From: Pseudomonas sp. DTU12.3
GTDB taxonomy: Bacteria; Pseudomonadota; Gammaproteobacteria; Pseudomonadales; Pseudomonadaceae
DNA: 64,000 bases
Direction of reading: 5' to 3'
Assembly: GCF_004124275.1 (NCBI RefSeq)
Contig: NZ_CP027218.1
Coordinates: 5,589,001 to 5,653,000, forward strand
A program made the translations under genes and the position numbers. The notes beneath the pieces were generated by a model. That model was not told the origin of the DNA. It did no database searches and was given only the letters and a program-made list of their open reading frames with translations. Shown here piece by piece: positions 33,851 to 41,263 of the stretch (position 1 is the first letter of the stretch; every line of letters begins with the position of its first letter).

Positions 33851-36370
33851 TCACGTACCACGCGGCTTGGCACGCGCAGTCGCCTCGGCCACCAACGGAT
33901 CATCCGGCCAATAATGCTTCGGATAGCGTCCCTTCAAATCCTTCTTCACCTCGGCATAGGTACTGCGCCAGAAGTTCGCCAGATCCTGCGTCACCTGCAC
34001 CGGTCGCCGCGCCGGCGACAGCAGATGCAACTTGACCACCTGCCGCCCGCCGGCAATCCGTGGCGTATCCGCCAGCCCGAACAACTCCTGCAAACGCACC
34101 GCAAGAATCGGCGGAAACTCGCTGTAGTCCAGACGAATCGACGAACCCGACGGCACGCTCAGATGATGCGGGGCCAGCTCATCGAGCTTTTGCGGCAACG
34201 GCCACGGCAGCAGGTTACGGACGATGCTCGATAAATCCAGATTGGCAAAATGACTGAGCCGCGAGACCTTGCCCAGATACGGCATCAGCCAATCTTCGAG
34301 GGTGTTTAGCAGCGTCGCATCACTGACATCCGGCCATTGGCTTTCAGCTTGCGAACCCAATTCAAGCTGCCGCAACAACGCCACCCGCGCCTGCCACTGA
34401 CGTAGTTCGGGCGTCCACGGCAGCAACTCCAGACCTTTGCGCCGTACCAGATTGACCAGCGCCTGACTGCGCGCATTTTCGTCGAGACCAGTCAGCGGCT
34501 CACGGCTGAGAATCAGCTCGCCGACCTTGCGCTGACGCTCGGCGCGCAACACGCCTTCGCGCTCGTCCCAGTCGAGTTGATCGACGTTGCGCACCTGTTC
34601 GGCGAGCACGGAATCGAACAGCGCCGGATCAAAATCCGCCGCCAGATAAATCCGTTCTTCGCGCTGGCCCTGACGGCTGCCGAGGTCGGCGATGACGATC
34701 CATGCTTCTTTCATCAGGCTGTCGGCTTCGGCGAACAGCGCCGCACGACCGTTGGCCAGCCGATATTCCGCGCCACCGGCACGCCGCTGTTGCGCAACGC
34801 GATCGGGATACGCCAGCGCCAGCAAGGCACCGAGCCAGCGCGGATGATCGGGATCGCTGACCGGCTCGCTGGCCTTGCCGCGCAGGTAACCGCGATATTG
34901 CCGCGCCAATTGCCGGGCGCGCTGCACACCGCCCTGCGCACCGCGGGCGGCGCGCTCTTCGCCGGAAAGCAGCACCAATCGACTGTGCAAATCCGCCCCG
35001 GCACCGCGCAAGATATCGCGCTCGCCGAGCAACGCGGCGACGTCGCACGCCATGTTGGCCAAACCCAACGCCTGACCGCGAAGGAGCAAATGCCCGATGC
35101 GCGGATGCGCCGGCAACTCAGCCATGGCCTGACCGTGAGTGGTCAGCGCTTCGCCTTCCAGTGCACCGAGTCGCTGCAACAAATCCTGCGCCTGTGCATA
35201 AGCGGCGGCTGGCGGAACATCGAGCCACACCAGTTCGCCCGGCGTCACCCCCCAACGTCCGAGTTGCAGCGCCAGGCTGGCGAGATCCGCCGAAAGAATT
35301 TCCGCACTGCCATAAGCAGCGAGTTGTTCGTGTTGATCCTGCGACCACAAGCGATAACAAACACCCGGTTCCAGTCGCCCTGCCCGACCGGCACGCTGAG
35401 TGGCGCTGGCCTTGGAGATCCGTTGGGTATCGAGTCGCGTCATGCCGCTGCCGGGATCGAAACGCGGCACCCGCGCCAGCCCGGCGTCGATCACCACGCG
35501 CACGCCGTTGATGGTCAGGCTGGTCTCGGCGATGTTGGTCGCCAGCACCACTTTGCGCTGGCCGACCGGGGCCGGATCGATCGCCGCGCGTTGCGCATTG
35601 AGGTCGAGTTCACCGTGCAACGGACAGAGCAAAACGTCACTGCGCTCACCGATCGCTTCGGCCAATTGTTGATGCACACGACGAATTTCCGCCTGCCCCG
35701 GCAGAAACACCAACACGCTGCCGGTTTCATCGTGCAGCGCTTCAAGCACGGTTTGCGTAACACGCTGATCGATGTATTCGCCGGGCTGAAACGGCCGCCC
35801 CCAACGCATCGTCACCGGATACATGCGGCCTTCGCTGCGCAGGATCGGCGCGTCGTCGAGCAACCCGGCCAGACGTTCACCTTCCAGCGTGGCCGACATC
35901 AGCAGAATCTTCAGCGGCTGTTCAGCTCGAAACAACTCGCGACCGTTCAAACTCAAGGCCAATGCCAGATCGGCATCAAGACTGCGTTCGTGAAATTCGT
36001 CGAAGATCAACAGGCCGACGCCTTCCAGCGCCGGATCATCCTGCAAGCGCCGGGTGAGAATGCCTTCGGTGACCACTTCGATACGCGTGTTGGGGCCGAC
36101 CTTGCTGTCGAGACGAATGCGATAACCGACGGTTTCACCGACCTTCTCGCCCAGCTCACTGGCCAGACGCTCTGCAGCTGCACGCGCGGCGAGACGGCGC
36201 GGCTCGAGCATCAGAATGGTCTGCCCGGCCAGCCACGCTTCATTGAGCAAGGCCAGCGGCACGCGGGTGGTTTTACCGGCGCCGGGCGGAGCTTCGAGCA
36301 CGGCTTCGTGGCGTGTCGCGAGGGCTTCACGCAGGGCGGGTAAAACATCGTCGATCGGCAAAGAATTCAT
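33851..36370 (-). CDS. hrpB: DEAH-type ATP-dependent helicase HrpB
   Basis: An 839-residue DEAH helicase, normal for HrpB. Motifs: Walker A APPGAGKTTRVP, LEPRRLAARAAAERLA, IFDEFHERSLDADL (DExH), SATLEGERL, and QRAGRAGRLEPGVCYRLW, followed by the helicase-associated and HrpB C-terminal domains. The ATG at 36370 has GGGGAG in front. The MITE-like element begins at 36381, right behind that binding site, so the promoter must lie inside or beyond it. The role of HrpB in bacteria is poorly known. Confidence 0.94.
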   Translation of the reverse strand: MNSLPIDDVLPALREALATRHEAVLEAPPGAGKTTRVPLALLNEAWLAGQTILMLEPRRLAARAAAERLASELGEKVGETVGYRIRLDSKVGPNTRIEVVTEGILTRRLQDDPALEGVGLLIFDEFHERSLDADLALALSLNGRELFRAEQPLKILLMSATLEGERLAGLLDDAPILRSEGRMYPVTMRWGRPFQPGEYIDQRVTQTVLEALHDETGSVLVFLPGQAEIRRVHQQLAEAIGERSDVLLCPLHGELDLNAQRAAIDPAPVGQRKVVLATNIAETSLTINGVRVVIDAGLARVPRFDPGSGMTRLDTQRISKASATQRAGRAGRLEPGVCYRLWSQDQHEQLAAYGSAEILSADLASLALQLGRWGVTPGELVWLDVPPAAAYAQAQDLLQRLGALEGEALTTHGQAMAELPAHPRIGHLLLRGQALGLANMACDVAALLGERDILRGAGADLHSRLVLLSGEERAARGAQGGVQRARQLARQYRGYLRGKASEPVSDPDHPRWLGALLALAYPDRVAQQRRAGGAEYRLANGRAALFAEADSLMKEAWIVIADLGSRQGQREERIYLAADFDPALFDSVLAEQVRNVDQLDWDEREGVLRAERQRKVGELILSREPLTGLDENARSQALVNLVRRKGLELLPWTPELRQWQARVALLRQLELGSQAESQWPDVSDATLLNTLEDWLMPYLGKVSRLSHFANLDLSSIVRNLLPWPLPQKLDELAPHHLSVPSGSSIRLDYSEFPPILAVRLQELFGLADTPRIAGGRQVVKLHLLSPARRPVQVTQDLANFWRSTYAEVKKDLKGRYPKHYWPDDPLVAEATARAKPRGT

Positions 36371-36380
36371 GCTGGCTCCC

Positions 36381-36638
36381 CAGGGCGTGCCCACAGTAAA
36401 TTGCGAGTCGCGTTAAAGCTGTGAGCGTGCCAGGCAAGGCGCGGGACGCAGGTAAGGGTCGTTTCCTTGCCAAGTCCCGCAACGCAGCATGGCGCGCTCA
36501 CAGCTTTAGCCCGGAGGGCCGAACCCCGATAGGATTCGTTGGCCTTCACGCGGTGTCGATCTGGAGAAAACAACTTCAATCCTCAACGTATTTCGGTAGG
36601 GGTGAGACGAGGCCGCAATTTACTGTGGGCACGCCCTG
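36381..36638. mobile_element. 258 bp MITE-like element with perfect 25 bp terminal inverted repeats
   Basis: The ends 36381-36405 and 36614-36638 are exact reverse complements over 25 bases (outer end CAGGGCGTGCCCACAG). Inside lies a second inverted pair, 36414-36432 and 36490-36508 (TAAAGCTGTGAGCGTGCCA, 18 of 19), and two further exact 7-base pairs that cannot all form at once. No open frame of note is inside and I see no clear target duplication. It fits a nonautonomous element moved by a transposase encoded elsewhere. Confidence 0.82.
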
Positions 36639-36733
36639 CCAGCGGCGAGTATAACGGCGAACTGCCGGGCGTTCGTCAGGGTCTTAATTCCAGACGACTA
36701 CGCTTCGTTTTCAAATGACTCAGGAGATTTCCC

Positions 36734-37153
36734 ATGCGCTTACCTTTTCGCCTGATCGGCGGTGTACTGGTCGCCACCCTGCTCACGCAAATCACCGCGT
36801 GCGGTTCGATTTTCTACCCGGACCGTCGCGGTCAGATCGACGGCAAGGTCGATCCGGCGATTGCCGTGCTCGATGCCGTGGGCCTGCTGTTCTACATCAT
36901 TCCCGGCCTGATCGCGTTTGCCGTCGACTTCGCCACCGGCGCGATCTACTTCGAACCGGGCCACACCGCGCAGATCGATCCGGCCAAGCTCAAGCAAGCC
37001 ATCGGCCCGGATGGTCAGGTCGATAATCACAAGTTGCAGGCTATTCTCGAAAGCGAGTTGGGCAAAGATTTCCCTCTGGATGATCCGCGCCTGATTCAAC
37101 ACAAAGGCAGCACGCAACAACTGGCCATGTTCGGCCTGCAACCTGCCGCCTAA
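36734..37153 (+). CDS. small conserved lipoprotein
   Basis: A 139-residue protein with a lipoprotein signal (lipobox LTQITAC, Cys23) followed by GSIFYPDRRGQIDGKVDPA and one hydrophobic segment (about 48-68, VLDAVGLLFYIIPGLIAFAV), then a short soluble tail. CAGGAG precedes the ATG. It is 12 bases upstream of fieF and probably in one transcript. Function unknown; the family is common in Pseudomonas. Confidence 0.82.
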   Translation: MRLPFRLIGGVLVATLLTQITACGSIFYPDRRGQIDGKVDPAIAVLDAVGLLFYIIPGLIAFAVDFATGAIYFEPGHTAQIDPAKLKQAIGPDGQVDNHKLQAILESELGKDFPLDDPRLIQHKGSTQQLAMFGLQPAA

Positions 37154-37165
37154 AAAGGAAGTTTG

Positions 37166-38062
37166 ATGACCACCAGCCCTGAACACGCCCGCCTCCTGCG
37201 GCTGACGACCCGCGCCTCGGTGGCGGTCGCCTGCACGCTGATCGTCGCCAAAGCCATCGCCTGGTGGCTGAGCGGTTCAGTCAGCATGCTCGCCGGCCTC
37301 ACCGACTCGGCGCTGGATGGCATCACCTCGATGCTCAATCTGCTGGCGGTGCATTACGCGTTGCGTCCGGCCGATGACGATCACCGTTATGGCCACGGCA
37401 AGGCGGAATCGCTGGCGGGCATGGCGCAGGCGTTGTTCATTGGCGGCAGTGCGGTGCTGATCGCGTTCCAGGCGTACGAACGATTGCATGATCCGCAACC
37501 GCTTGGCGCGCCATGGCTGAGCATCGGTGTGATCGTGTTTTCGCTGCTGCTGACGGCGGCGCTGCTGGTGTTGCAGCATCGGGTGATCAAGCAGACCGGT
37601 TCCAACGCCGTGCGCGCCGATTCGCTGCACTATCGTTCGGACATGTTGCTCAACGGCAGCATTCTGATCGCGCTGATCCTCGCCGGGTTCGGCTTTGATC
37701 AACTGGATGCGTGGTTCGGTCTGGGCATCGCTGCGTACATTCTGTGGAGCGCGATCCAGATCGCCCGGGAAAGTTTTTCGGTGCTGATGGATGAGGAGCT
37801 GCCGGCGGACGTCAGTCAGCACATGCTCGAACTGGCCTGCAGCGTGCCGGGGGTGTTGGGCGCGCATGACTTGCGCACGCGGATCTCCGGCAACCACTGG
37901 TTCGTGCAGTTGCACCTGGAATTGCCGGGAGAATTGACCCTGTCAGTGGCGCACGGCATCAGCGATCAAGCCGCCGATGCCATCCACAAAGCCTACCCGC
38001 GAGCCGAAGTGCTGGTGCACGCCGACCCGCAAGAAGTGGTGGTGGCCGCCCGGGCTCAGTAG
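37166..38062 (+). CDS. fieF: cation diffusion facilitator FieF
   Basis: Exports divalent metals (Fe, Zn, Cd) with proton counterflow. It is 298 residues, with six hydrophobic helices; the metal sites are visible in LAGLTDSALDGITSMLNLLA (DxxxD of helix 2), HRYGHGKAESLAGM and the helix 5 motif VRADSLHYRSDMLLNG. The C-terminal metallochaperone-like domain holds VLGAHDLRTRISGNHWFVQLHLEL. ATG at 37166 with AAGGAAG upstream. Its end overlaps the convergent DUF6515 gene by 7 bases. Confidence 0.92.
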   Translation: MTTSPEHARLLRLTTRASVAVACTLIVAKAIAWWLSGSVSMLAGLTDSALDGITSMLNLLAVHYALRPADDDHRYGHGKAESLAGMAQALFIGGSAVLIAFQAYERLHDPQPLGAPWLSIGVIVFSLLLTAALLVLQHRVIKQTGSNAVRADSLHYRSDMLLNGSILIALILAGFGFDQLDAWFGLGIAAYILWSAIQIARESFSVLMDEELPADVSQHMLELACSVPGVLGAHDLRTRISGNHWFVQLHLELPGELTLSVAHGISDQAADAIHKAYPRAEVLVHADPQEVVVAARAQ

Positions 38063-39138
38063 CTGACCTGATAACCGCGACTGCTCAGGCAATTGCCCTG
38101 CGCCTGACGGTACGCCTGAACCACTTCGGGCGCCGGTTGATACGTCGCGGTGCGCGGGTCAAAACCGCTTTGCTGCACGGCGTACTGATAACACTGGTAA
38201 CCGTCCTGCTGCACTTGCTCCGGCGACTGGCCGTTGGCCGGATAGGCTTCGACGTCATAACCCTGGGATTGCGGCTGCGGTTGCGGCTGTTGCTGCACGG
38301 GCGGCTCGACGACCACGTAATCCTGCGTCGCTTCCTGATAGGCGTAATAGGAACCGGCGGCGAGGAACAGCAGCGATCCACCGATCCACACTTCGCGGGC
38401 GTAATCCGGCAGATACTGCGTGCGGATCCCGCGCGGCGGCTGCACGACGATGTAGCGTGGGCCTTGCGGGCGATACCAGTAACCGCCGGAATAGAAGTAA
38501 TCCTGACCACGATACGGCACGCGGTAATCGCGGTCCGGGAAGCGGTCGATCACATGCCCCGGCCGATATTGCGGGCCTGGCCCCCAACCATTGCCATGCC
38601 CGTCCGGACGCCCCGGCCAGCGATTGTCATTGGGCGGCCGGTTGTTGGTCTGCCAATGCTGATTGTTGTAACCGTTCTGCGGACGCTCGTCGCGGTAGTA
38701 ACCCTGGCGCGGCTCCTGCGTCTGGCGCACGGCGTCGGGGCGCGGCTGGATCGGCAGGCTGTTGGCCGGCAGTTGTGGTGGCGGTGGCGGCTGGCGTACC
38801 GGATTGGGGTTGTACGCGGGACGGTTCTGATCGTGGTTCTGCCACTGGCCATTATTGTTGTGCTGCTGGCCGTTGTGCTCGAACTGGCGGCTGTTGTCGC
38901 CACGAATGATCTCGTTGTTCTGCGGCCGCGGTTGATTCTGCGGCGGCTGATTTTGAGATGGATTGTTCTGCGGGCGCGGCTGGTTGTTGCCGCCATGGCC
39001 CTGATTGTTGCCCTGATGATCCTGGCCATGGCCACCGCCATCCGGTCCACGATTCTGCGGTTCATCGGCAAGCGTTTGCACACTGACACTCACACACAGC
39101 AAACCAACACCGGCCAGACGCCAGATGCGCGAATTCAT
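38056..39138 (-). CDS. DUF6515-type secreted low-complexity protein
   Basis: A 360-residue protein with a signal peptide (cleavage after VSVQTLA). The N-terminal half is dominated by Asn, Gln, Pro, His, Arg and Gly (tracts such as GHGQDHQGNNQGHGGNNQ). The C-terminal part is ordered: YRGQDYFYSGGYWYRP, then a hydrophobic segment (IGGSLLFLAAGSYYAY) and a C-terminal Cys-containing unit (DGYQCYQYAVQQSGFDPRTA). GAGGAAAA precedes the ATG. Such proteins are thought to sit in the envelope; function unknown. Confidence 0.82.
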   Translation of the reverse strand: MNSRIWRLAGVGLLCVSVSVQTLADEPQNRGPDGGGHGQDHQGNNQGHGGNNQPRPQNNPSQNQPPQNQPRPQNNEIIRGDNSRQFEHNGQQHNNNGQWQNHDQNRPAYNPNPVRQPPPPPQLPANSLPIQPRPDAVRQTQEPRQGYYRDERPQNGYNNQHWQTNNRPPNDNRWPGRPDGHGNGWGPGPQYRPGHVIDRFPDRDYRVPYRGQDYFYSGGYWYRPQGPRYIVVQPPRGIRTQYLPDYAREVWIGGSLLFLAAGSYYAYQEATQDYVVVEPPVQQQPQPQPQSQGYDVEAYPANGQSPEQVQQDGYQCYQYAVQQSGFDPRTATYQPAPEVVQAYRQAQGNCLSSRGYQVSY

Positions 39139-39274
39139 GCTTTTCCTCACTGCGGGACCTGCAAAGGTAAGAGGGCTTGTAGCTAAGACCGGGAATACCC
39201 ACGGCGGGTTCTGCAACAGGTTATCAGTCGCGCAACTTATTTATTGAGCGCGACCGCATGAAATCGCAGGCAAG

Positions 39275-39302
39275 AAAAAAGGGAGACCCGTCGGCCTCCC
39301 TT
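39275..39302 (-). terminator. strong intrinsic terminator of an unassigned minus-strand transcript
   Basis: On the minus strand the arms AAGGGAG and CTCCCTT (39302-39279) with extra inner pairs form a 7-10 bp stem followed by six T. It lies upstream of the DUF6515 gene and so must end a transcript that starts between here and the Lrp gene. Confidence 0.8.
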
Positions 39303-39347
39303 CTAGAGAACTTCGTCCTGGCTCGACGCTTTTGACGTCGGCTCACC

Positions 39348-39536
39348 TCACGCCGTCTTCTGGACAGTGTGCAGCTCGGGGGCCGGCACAACCCCGGTGG
39401 GGGTGGCGGCCGCGGCGGGCCTGATAGGGCGGGCCGCGTGGACTGTGTTACCGAGCAGTGATTCTGGTGATAAGAATAGGCCCGAGGCGGCGACAGATGA
39501 TTGCGAAGATTGCTGAAATAAACACCACTTGCGCAA
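39348..39536 (-). CDS. possible small protein or leader peptide divergent from the Lrp gene
   Basis: A 62-codon frame opening with TTG at 39536, with AGGG seven bases before. The C-terminal half (HAARPIRPAAAATPTGVVPA) uses GC-rich third positions like real Pseudomonas genes. It ends 46 bases before the terminator at 39275-39302. It may be a small protein, a leader peptide or simply part of a small RNA; no function recognised. It accounts for much of the 39139-39590 stretch without a confident gene. Confidence 0.35.
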   Translation of the reverse strand: MRKWCLFQQSSQSSVAASGLFLSPESLLGNTVHAARPIRPAAAATPTGVVPAPELHTVQKTA

Positions 39537-39590
39537 TTTTTAACCCTGGATAGATAATCCGCCGCAATAGTTACAACCAAGGACAGATTG

Positions 39591-40070
39591 ATGAGCAAAC
39601 TCGACCGTTACGACCTGAGCATTTTGGCGGAATTGCAGCGCGACGCCCGCATCTCCAACCAGGAATTGGCCGAACGCATCGGTCTGTCCCCTTCGCCGTG
39701 CTCGCGACGGGTCAAGCAGTTGGAAGACGACGGCTACATCTCACGCCAGGTGGCGTTGCTTGATCGCAAGATGCTCGGGCTGAGCCTGACCGCGTACGTG
39801 CTGATCGGCATGGATCGCCATACCCCTGAGCGTTTCGAAAATTTTGAGGCGGCGATTCGCACGTTGCCTCAGGTGTTGGAGTGCAGCCTGGTAACGGGCG
39901 TGGATGCCGATTACCAGTTGAAGGTGGTGGTGCCGGATATGGATCACTATCAGAAACTGTTGCTGGGGCATTTGACCCGGATTGAAGGGGTAACCAGCGT
40001 GCGCTCGAGTTTTGTGCTGAACCAGGTGTTGAACAGCACGGAACTGCCGCTGACTCATTTGCGTAGCTGA
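39591..40070 (+). CDS. Lrp/AsnC-family transcriptional regulator
   Basis: A 159-residue regulator: an N-terminal helix-turn-helix (KLDRYDLSILAELQRDARISNQELAERIGLSPSPCSRRVKQLE, about 3-45) and a RAM/AsnC ligand domain (about 65-150) with LECSLVTGVDADYQLKVVVP and GVTSVRSSFVL. Start ATG at 39591 with AAGGA. In the same position next to fieF and rluE as a Lrp-type gene in P. aeruginosa, as I recall. Divergent from the unassigned transcript ending at 39275. Effector unknown. Confidence 0.92.
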   Translation: MSKLDRYDLSILAELQRDARISNQELAERIGLSPSPCSRRVKQLEDDGYISRQVALLDRKMLGLSLTAYVLIGMDRHTPERFENFEAAIRTLPQVLECSLVTGVDADYQLKVVVPDMDHYQKLLLGHLTRIEGVTSVRSSFVLNQVLNSTELPLTHLRS

Positions 40071-40078
40071 TCAAAGGC

Positions 40079-40254
40079 CCCCTCACCCCAGCCCTCTCCC
40101 CCAGGAGAGGGAGCCGACCGAGGTGTCTGCTGTCATACATCGACCTGAAAGATTGAATCGATTATGGATTCACAACATCTGGATCAAGTCGGTGTAGTTC
40201 TCAAGCATCCCCCGGTCAGTCCCCTCTCCCTCTGGGAGAGGGCTAGGGTGAGGG
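40079..40254. repeat. single copy of the 176-179 bp repeat, with 21 bp terminal inverted repeats
   Basis: One diverged unit of the element found five times at 20204-21137: GCCGACCGAGGTGTC, ATACATCGACCTGAA, GATTATGGATTCACA and a CCCCTCTCCC end are shared. Its ends (CCCTCACCCCAGCCCTCTCC at the left) are inverted with one mismatch over 21 bases. It fills most of the gap between the Lrp and DUF2788 genes. Confidence 0.85.
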
Positions 40255-40304
40255 CAAAAGTTCCGGATCAGACCCAGATCAATGTCACCCCACACACCTT
40301 GGCG

Positions 40305-40310
40305 TATACT
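40305..40310 (+). promoter_or_regulatory. candidate -10 box of the DUF2788 gene
   Basis: TATACT, 40 bases before the ATG at 40351. No convincing -35; the repeat element ends 50 bases upstream. Confidence 0.3.
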
Positions 40311-40350
40311 CGCCGCGCCCTTTTAGCCGCGTGCGTGCCGGAGATAGCCA

Positions 40351-40560
40351 ATGGATCCTGCAGTATTGGAAGAGTGGATGATGACCGGCCTGGTCAGCAT
40401 CCTGATCATTTTCATGGGTTTCATCGTTTGGGATCTGGCGAAGAAGTCCAAGGCCGGGCGCTTTGGCTCGTTCATTCTGTTCTTCGTGCTGGGCCTGGGC
40501 GTGGCCGCGTTCATCATCAAGAGTGTGGTGATCGGTCTGATCGAATCCGGCGCTCTATAG
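40351..40560 (+). CDS. DUF2788 small membrane protein
   Basis: A 69-residue protein with two hydrophobic helices (about 13-29 and 42-64) joined by a basic loop (DLAKKSKAGRFGS). GGAG precedes the ATG. It matches the conserved DUF2788 family of gamma-proteobacteria; function unknown. It is convergent with rluE and overlaps its end by 6 bases. Confidence 0.87.
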   Translation: MDPAVLEEWMMTGLVSILIIFMGFIVWDLAKKSKAGRFGSFILFFVLGLGVAAFIIKSVVIGLIESGAL

Positions 40561-41190
40561 GCGCGCCGGCACTTCTTTCCACTGGCCCTGATCAAGCCCC
40601 TCGATCGACCAGTCACCAATCTTCACCCGCACCAGGCGCAACGTCGGCAGACCGACCGCCGCCGTCATGCGTCGCACCTGCCGGTTGCGCCCTTCGCGAA
40701 TCACCAATTCCAGCCATGAGGTCGGTACGGTCATGCGAAAGCGCACCGGTGGGTTGCGCGGCCACAACTGCGGTTCTTCCAGCTGCCGTGCTTCGGCGGG
40801 TAAAGTCATACCGTCGTTCAGTTCGACGCCGTCACGCAAGCGCTGCAACTGCTCGGCTGTCGGCACGCCTTCGACCTGCACCCAATAAGTCTTGGCCAGC
40901 TTGTGTTTCGGATCGGCAATCCGCGCCTGCAACTGGCCGTCGTTGGTCAATAGCAGCAAACCTTCGCTGTCACGATCAAGTCGCCCGGCCGGATAGATGC
41001 CGGGCACATCGATGAAATCCTTGAGCGTCGCCCGCCCCTCACCGTCGCTGAATTGTGTCAGCACATCGAACGGTTTGTTGAACAGGATCAGTTTCGGCTC
41101 GGCCGGTGGTGCCTTGGCAACACGGCGCGGTGAAGAAGACTGAGGCTTCGCGCCGGGGCGGCGGGAAGGTGGACGCTGCGGACTGGACAT
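40555..41190 (-). CDS. rluE: 23S rRNA pseudouridine synthase RluE
   Basis: Makes pseudouridine 2457 in 23S rRNA; cytoplasmic, RsuA-type. The 211 residues have the opening LILFNKPFDVLTQFSD, the catalytic YPAGRLDRDSEGLLLLTNDG (Asp in GRLDRDS), KLAKTYWVQVEG and EGRNRQVRRMTAAVGLPTLRLVR. A Pro/Arg/Ser-rich N-terminus precedes the domain. Start at 41190 (MSSPQRPP) or at 41205; neither has a clear binding site. Confidence 0.92.
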   Translation of the reverse strand: MSSPQRPPSRRPGAKPQSSSPRRVAKAPPAEPKLILFNKPFDVLTQFSDGEGRATLKDFIDVPGIYPAGRLDRDSEGLLLLTNDGQLQARIADPKHKLAKTYWVQVEGVPTAEQLQRLRDGVELNDGMTLPAEARQLEEPQLWPRNPPVRFRMTVPTSWLELVIREGRNRQVRRMTAAVGLPTLRLVRVKIGDWSIEGLDQGQWKEVPARL

Positions 41191-41263
41191 GGCGAAAAAG
41201 AACATCTAACGGTCGGGACTGACAATGCTAGTGCCCCGACCGCCAAATGACCACGACTAACCG

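Noticed and set aside
34577..36343. Plus-strand open frame of 588 codons opposite hrpB
   Set aside because: Antisense shadow of hrpB, all helicase motifs are on the minus strand.
36371..36733. Small gene in the interval upstream of hrpB
   Set aside because: The open frames here lie within the inverted-repeat element and have no binding site or recognisable product.
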